Source: Allodiplogaster sudhausi (taxonomy: Eukaryota > Nematoda > Chromadorea > Rhabditida > Diplogasteridae). From it: a stretch of DNA of 64,000 bases. The stretch covers positions 449,501 through 513,500 of the forward strand of contig CALZFC010000090.1 of the NCBI GenBank assembly GCA_945643635.1, written 5' to 3'. How positions within the stretch are numbered: position 1 is the first letter of the stretch; every line of letters begins with the position of its first letter. Positions 57,950 through 64,000 of this stretch are shown one piece after another. Below the pieces are notes generated by a model. It was not told the origin of the DNA. It saw only the letters and a program-made list of their open reading frames with translations, and made no database searches. The position numbers were made by a program, and so were the translations under genes.

Positions 57950-59880
57950 CAACAACTCAACGGAACTGAAAGTGTTAGATTTATTTATTTCCGGAGACGA
58001 CTAATATTTCGAAAGAAGGTGAGATATCCACACGCATTTTTCACCCTGAAAGAGCGCTAAGTTCTGCGATGTCGTAAGGTGGAGTCGGCCTGCCTCCATG
58101 TTTATCTCTCTATTGTTTCGCTCTGTAACTCTCGCTCACTCTCTCTCTCTCTATCTCTCTCTCTAACTCTCGACCAATATCTGTCTCTATTTCGTCCGTC
58201 TTCACTGCGAATTCTTTGAGAGCCCTTACTTTTCCATCCTAGTCCATCTCAGACATGCGCCCATGTTGATTTCTTAGACTTCTTTCTTCATGCTGTTTAT
58301 TTTTCTCTGTGATCCTCTTCAAGGTCTGCAATGTTTTTCTATTTCTTTGGGGCCCATCGCAGACAATAGCTGAAGCTGAGTGCGGAATCACTAGGCGTGG
58401 GGAGAACTTGTCTCTGCCGTAGACCAGAGAGAGATAGGGAGGAGTTGCTAAGTTGCGATGGCAATGCGAGACGATGGACCTTATCTTGACGTGGGTACGG
58501 CCTTCGAGCACTGGGATCCCAGGGCTTTCACCCCTATCTGGATCCACAAATAGATCATCCAAAAAAAAATTTGCAAAATGACGGAAAAGGGGATAAATTC
58601 TTTTTACCATTAGTCGTATTTTAAGCAGAAGCGGTTTTTCATTCACCCTGACAAATCACATAAAACCCTACAAGCCTTCTTTACTTTGCCATTCCAGTTT
58701 GAATTGTTTCCTTAAGTCGGATTAACCCTATTACACAAGGTAGTCCAATTAATGACTTAAATTTTCTCGTGTTTTTTGTGATGAAGTTGGGTAGTATCAG
58801 TTCTAGATTTTCGCTAGTCATATTCTCGTCATGTTTGTGAAGACACGAGCAATCTCTGAGCAATTGAGAGTCCGAGCAGAGGACGGCTAAATGAGCCTGT
58901 TTCTAACCTAAGCAGCAAAAAAAACTTGGGCTTCTCTCTGGCAATCTTCCCTCGGATTTGTTTAATGATGATGCAGAGCAATATGCATTTAATTTTTTTA
59001 TTATTTTCAACCCACCCCCAAAACAGGGTTTCCATTATAAAACAGGGTGAAGAAGATACGAAAGTAAGGCGATCAAAATCCCCAGCACCTTTCTTTTTTT
59101 CAAGCAAATCCACTCAATTGACGATCCTCTCAAGCCTTGCATCAAGAAGGAGGAAAGCACGAGCGTCCCTTCCCACAACTACAGCTACTACTACATAGGT
59201 ACATATACATATATGTACATATGTATGTGCATCTCTCGCGTTAGCACGCACCAACGGGTATGACTTCAATGACGTCATCAAACACTGGCGAATGTTATTT
59301 ATGCACTTTTCCTTAGTTAAGATGAAGCTTGGGAAGACATTCATTCAGAACCAATGTTTGGGAACGACCAAGAAAAATGTTGAGATCTTCCGAGGGAAGT
59401 CATCGAATTTTCTAAAGAGAATGCTTATCTAAAGAGATTTCTGGGCTGTCATGAAGTGCTCAGTTGTGGGTAGTTAGTTGTCTTTAGATGTTGAGATCTT
59501 TTTTTTTTAGCTTAGTGACAGTCCACACAAATTTTCATTGTATAGCCGTCATGACCACCATTGACAACTGTGCGATGTGCATGAAATCAGAGAGATTAAA
59601 AGGCACGTCTTCTTCCAATACATACATATGTATATTCAACAAAAGAAGATAGCAGAAGCACTTTTGTACTCCAAAATCGGTGCAATAAAATAAGGACAAG
59701 TAACACATGATAAATTAAATCTTCAAAGAAAAATGACTAATTAACATAGACATAATAGGCAAAACCTCAATTAAAGGAGAAATGTTTCAAACACCACGTG
59801 TCTTTTTTGTTTTCACGTCGATAAAATGAGGATAAATCGAGGACAACGTGAGTTCAGAATAGTTCCGTCAGAAGTACATA
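57950..59880. other. Spacer upstream of the array
   Basis: It holds the recurring upstream block of the array (to about 58600), a CT tract at about 58130-58200 and a ghost last-helix fragment at about 58865-58905 (GSFSRPLLGLSIA on the minus strand). TATG/CATA microsatellite lies near 59195-59235. I see no supportable gene. Confidence 0.5.
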
Positions 59881-59940
59881 GAACTTGCAGTTTCGAACTC
59901 TTTCTACACTCAGAAGTGTACATCTGCATCCTTCCAGCGG

Positions 59941-59954
59941 CCCTATAAAAGGGA
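59941..59954 (+). promoter_or_regulatory. TATA box of the right-hand gene
   Basis: CCCTATAAAAGGGA lies about 65-80 bp before the first likely coding exon of the plus-strand gene, a normal distance if transcription starts near 59975. Confidence 0.5.
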
Positions 59955-60018
59955 TCCGCTGCCGGTGTTTCCTCACTTCATCTCATCACGCCCAATCTCT
60001 TCTCTCGTCGTTTCTTCG

Positions 60019-63000
60019 ATGTCTTCGACGACAGAAGAATCTCTTCTCGCTTCAGCTGCACAAGAGAGGTCCTGCAGGATTTTCTAAAGAAACCCTTGGC
60101 CCGTTTTCACGATGAATATTTGCGTGCCAGCAATGCAAAAATTTTTTAGATTGTAATCCTGATTTTAAATTAAATTAAAATCCTGTTATATTTAGTATAA
60201 ATTTTTTTTTCAATTATTAAATATATTTACTTGTTTTTGTTCAGCTTCTTCTTTGGACTAGTTGACGACTACGCAGCACAGCCGAGCTCAGGACAAAGGT
60301 TCGCTGATGACCTAAAACGATGGAAGGACAAAAACTCTTCCCGACTATTTACCTCTTTGACTACTATTAGTTACTACTACTTACTACTTTACAACTATTA
60401 CTGCTACTTAATTCCTTTCGCTTTCCAGGTCCGTCAGATGCCCGCTCGAGGAGCAAATGGCTCTCGAGTACGTGAGTAGCCGAGTAGTTGGATCGTCGCT
60501 CCCGGGTCACGTGGACCAGTTCAAATTGGTACGTGCGGCTTTCGCTCTTTTATTCGGCCCTCGGCTCGCGGAGTCTTATGATTTCACTTTCCCTTTTCGA
60601 CCGATCGCAATTCACTCGGTGCTGCATAATAAAGCAAGGAGAGTTTTCTATCAGAATTATGAATTAGCATGCAAATTAAGAGCACAAGAAAATGTCGATT
60701 CTAAATACAAAGAAGGACTGGTACATTCAAAATAATACTATTGAAATGTTCCGGATCATCTGATATAGGCAAAGTCCTTCCTTCGCGTGGTCGTCGACAG
60801 GATGCACGCTCCTTCGACCCAAACGGCCGCTCTCAATGCTCTTTTCATTCTTCTCACCGTCAACCACTTCCACGACCAAATGCGTTCCGTGAGAAAAAAA
60901 AGAATTATATTAATAATATTGCTTAAAACAATAATGATAATAAATAAAGATTATTAGAATTTCAAATTCATAAATTTCAGCTCTAAATCTTCGACATTTC
61001 AATAAACACATTTCAGTGCAGAACTGAAATTTATGAATTCTGGTGGCAGCTTGCGCTTCTCTTCAAGAATGCAGACGAAGAGAAGAACGACTCAGTCATG
61101 GATCGCCTTTGCCGAGTCATCATTATTCAAGGAGACCACTGCAGCGGATGTGCAAAATACACTGTCAGATGGAAGAGCTACAAAGAATGGGAAAACATGA
61201 GATGGAGGAGGGACTGACATTCATTCTCAAAAAAGTTGGGTCAGGGTACCGGAACTAAATATAAATTGTTCTGAGCTATGCGGGAACTTATCAACCGTTG
61301 CGGAAATATTAGAGTATTTTTTTTAGCAATGCCATTGTACGAGGACATTGACATGAAGAATGGTAAAGAGACACATTGAAAAGTAATATATGTATAAAGA
61401 ATATATTTTTAAAATGTCTTCTCTTTTCAGAAGCATCGTCTGCCCGACTTCTGTAACTCTCTGCTTCGCCGCTTCTCGCGAATGGTCGACTCGCCCTTTC
61501 GGAAAAAAGAAGAAGTGGAAGCGTCGCTGAAACTTCTCGAAGCTCACCTTGAAGTCTGCGGAAAACACAAACATTCGAAGGTTGCAAAATAAGCGGGAAG
61601 CTTGAAATGGGTTGCGGGGTGTAAGAAATTGGTAAAAGGTAAAATATAAAATAAAAGGACTCCGTCCAAGGCCTCTGGTCATTCTTCTCTTCCAGTTCTC
61701 ATACGACCTCTGGCTGGCCAGTCGGCGTTACTTCGCCATTGTGAGCAATGAGAGCGTTATGATCATGGGACAATTGCTCCAGTTTGCTGGAGAGGTTCGT
61801 TCATGGTTTACGGATTTTTCTCTCTCGATCTCCCGCTTTCGTTCTCGCTCTCTTACACATTTAACATCTTGCTATTTTATAGAACGAGTCGCTGCTCTCA
61901 GACCAGCAGGTCCAGATCTTCATGGTCAATGCTATCGACCACACGAACAACTACATCGCCGGGTTTTTATTCTAATTTTTTAAATATATTTTTTCACTTC
62001 TTATTCCTTTTTACGCTTTGAGCTCCTCTAATAAATCAATAGAGATTATAATAGAGAGAATGACTGAAGGGGATGGATGAAGAGGTGGAAAGAGAGAGAA
62101 TTCTACTGCAGCTGCATGGCTGAAGCACTTTGGTCCCTCCTGGCAGAGAATCCTGACATCGTCTTCTCTGGAGATCTGATCCGCGCCGTCTGCAGGAGAC
62201 TCATTCAGGGCCGTCTAGATTGGGAAGGACACGACGTACCACCGGTCACTCGCACCGTAGCGTATACCAGCAAATTCCAACTGTAGCCCAACCGTAATCC
62301 TTGTAATTTATACCTATGTAAGCCGATAACTCGAAACTTAAGTCGCATCGCTAGTAACGAAATCTACTGGACACTGTACATCCGTTCAGATGGGTGATGA
62401 CTCCAGTAACGAATACTGCGACAGCTTTCTCATCTCCTGCTCTCATATTATCATGGAAGCCGCCATGACGGACGCTGACAGCACATTCGTCAAGGTTCTA
62501 CACCGTACTAATATGTACATTCCATGGAGCACAGTTTCACTTTGATTCTAAAGCTAAATGGCCGAATAGATGCAAGTGCTGCCTCTCATCACCGACAAGA
62601 CCATCCGGCTTTTCGAGTGCATGGGCGAGGAGGAGCCATTTGGTGTGAAAGAGGACGTGTGGGCGGCGCTCTCTCTCATCAACTTTCACCTCAAGTACAG
62701 CTCAGACGACAATATCCTCGAGAAGGTTAGCGGTGCACAGATTAACTTCTTTAAAAAGTAGTTGATTAACTAAATAAAAATGTGCGAATATGACTCAAGC
62801 TCGAACGTGCGAAGTTCATCACCGCTGTGAGCACCGGCTTCTACAAATGCATCGACTCGTCCTCGTCTCACGAGTGGCATCCTCAAAACCTGGGGTCCCT
62901 CATCTGATGGGCCGCCGACCACGCTGACTCTTCGGTTACAATCTATCTCCGCAGAACCAAAAGAGATATTTTCTGCTTGTGGCGTAGGCGTATTAAGACA

Positions 63001-64000
63001 ACATATAGGCTGACCGCGGAATCTCCTTTGCACGCGAGCTCCTTGGCAAGGTCCTATCGGACGAGAAGCTCATGCTCTTCTACTGCGAGAGACTCGGCCG
63101 CGAGCCTCCTTGCAATGCTGCGTGCGTTCACGGTTTATTCATTCTGGAAGCAATTATTGTAAAGGAAAAAACAGTTGATGGTACCAAAGTGTACGGTGCA
63201 CTTCTTGCTACACAAAATAACCAGAGCATTTGAAGAATACACATTTTGAAGAAAAATCTTTCGAAGAAAATCACGGAACCCCAAGCTTCTGCGGTACATA
63301 TATACATATATACTATCACTAATCTTTTTAAAAAAAAAACCTCCCCATTTAGCATCGTTAAACTAAATAAAAAATAGATTCCTTGCGTACTGTCTCCGGA
63401 AAGCCTTCTGGGCAGACCCCGGCTGGACCATAGAGTTCTTCATCGATCCGAATTCCTGCATCACGCTTGTCAACAGCATCGTCGAGTGCCTCCGCCGTGT
63501 CGTAATCAAGCACGGAGTTTCGGTTGGTGAAATAACACGCCCTCAAATCAGAAGAGGGACAAATATTTGAGAATTTAAAATGGCCTTGATATACAACTGT
63601 ACAATCATTCGATACTTGGTTCCTTTAATTTGAGTATTTGAATGTTCAGAAGTTGTACGAATGCAAATGCTTGCACTGTTCCCTTCTCATCTACCACTGC
63701 ATGTCTATTCTGGAATACCTCGTGACCCCGGCTACTTTCATTGACATCACTGACGTCAGTCACCTTTTAACCTCTTTCACTTCTTATACGTATTCAATAC
63801 AGCTCAACTGAAATAAATACGCAATAGATAATAGATATCTTCTAAAAGGAGTGGCAGATGATTGCAATGACCATATACAAATATATGTATGTATGTCGCT
63901 TTCTCATAATTCTTGCTTCCTTGAGCGCGAAGACCTGACGGAGATCGTTCGCGGCGCAGTCGTCTCCGCTTCCGCTCAGTCGATTGCAAAGACTGGAACG
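60019..64000 (+). CDS. Multi-exon gene for an unrecognised helical protein (incomplete, runs off window)
   Basis: Clear coding exons with good splice sites: about 60070-60150 (EVLQDFLKKPLARFHDEYLR), 60429-60530 (CPLEEQMALEYVSSRV), 60769-60893 (FLRVVVDRMHAPSTQTAAL), 61016-61110, 61431-61580 (KHRLPDFCNSLLRRFSRM), 61693-61794, 61883-61961, 62107-62265, 62390-62496, 62571-62727, 62797-62900, 63015-63120, 63380-63530, 63652-63752 and 63924 to the edge. The product is rich in amphipathic helices, like HEAT or armadillo-type proteins, without transmembrane segments. The ATG at 60019 and the frame of the first exon do not agree, so the 5' model is unsure. An in-frame TGA at 62905-62907 requires an earlier donor. 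Confidence 0.6.
60965..61039. repeat. Perfect 16-bp inverted repeat around a splice acceptor
   Basis: AATTCATAAATTTCAG (60965-60980) pairs exactly with CTGAAATTTATGAATT (61024-61039). The 43-nt loop contains the acceptor TTTCAG|TGCAGAA of the next exon. Confidence 0.85.

Overview
The window is animal nuclear DNA, probably from an invertebrate. It has spliced genes with short introns (often 45-100 nt), AT-rich spacers full of CT/GA microsatellites, and DEG/ENaC channel genes, a family known only from animals. I cannot name the species or phylum from the sequence.

The backbone (about 0.15-58 kb) is a head-to-tail array of one DEG/ENaC-type gene, all copies on the minus strand. Six copies are visible: 150-4457 (cut by the window edge), 7188-11683, 14180-24398, 28034-32578, 46057-51167 and 53577-57949. 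There is also a 3' fragment at 52140-52815 and ghost remnants of a last exon in the spacers. The full architecture has about 20 exons: a signal-peptide-like first segment, a Pro/Thr linker, several Cys-rich extracellular exons, a Thr/Ser-rich mucin-like exon, an EGF-like exon, then the DEG/ENaC palm/finger exons and a last membrane helix with the G-x-S filter. Only the copy at 14180-24398 keeps every exon type. The others carry a 16-bp duplication, an out-of-frame exon fusion, lost exons or a lost splice donor. Mobile DNA has inserted repeatedly: TTAA-flanked elements, a TA-flanked MITE, a 722-bp TIR element, a LINE fragment, foldbacks, and a 2.5-kb insert with GC-rich exon-like blocks.

Between array copies 4 and 5 lies a Polinton/Maverick element, 33228-45837 (12.6 kb), with a perfect 6-bp target-site duplication (TTCGCT) and long, complex terminal inverted repeats. 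Related array spacers supply the empty site. On the minus strand it encodes a protein-primed family B DNA polymerase split by about 20 short introns, then a compact block of overlapping intronless ORFs: packaging ATPase, a small pX-like ORF, a two-part structural-type ORF, an integrase with chromodomain, a small membrane protein and a minor-capsid-type protein. Several of these carry frameshifts or a nonsense codon. I find no major capsid protein or maturation protease. A small spliced plus-strand gene starts 36 bp from the polymerase start, and the terminal repeats carry tandem units with tRNA-like A and B boxes.

The right end (about 59.9-64 kb) holds the start of an unrelated plus-strand gene of many short exons encoding a helical protein I do not recognise. 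It has a TATA box at about 59945 and runs off the window. A small secreted Cys-rich protein gene (31929-32270) sits inside the broken fourth array copy.
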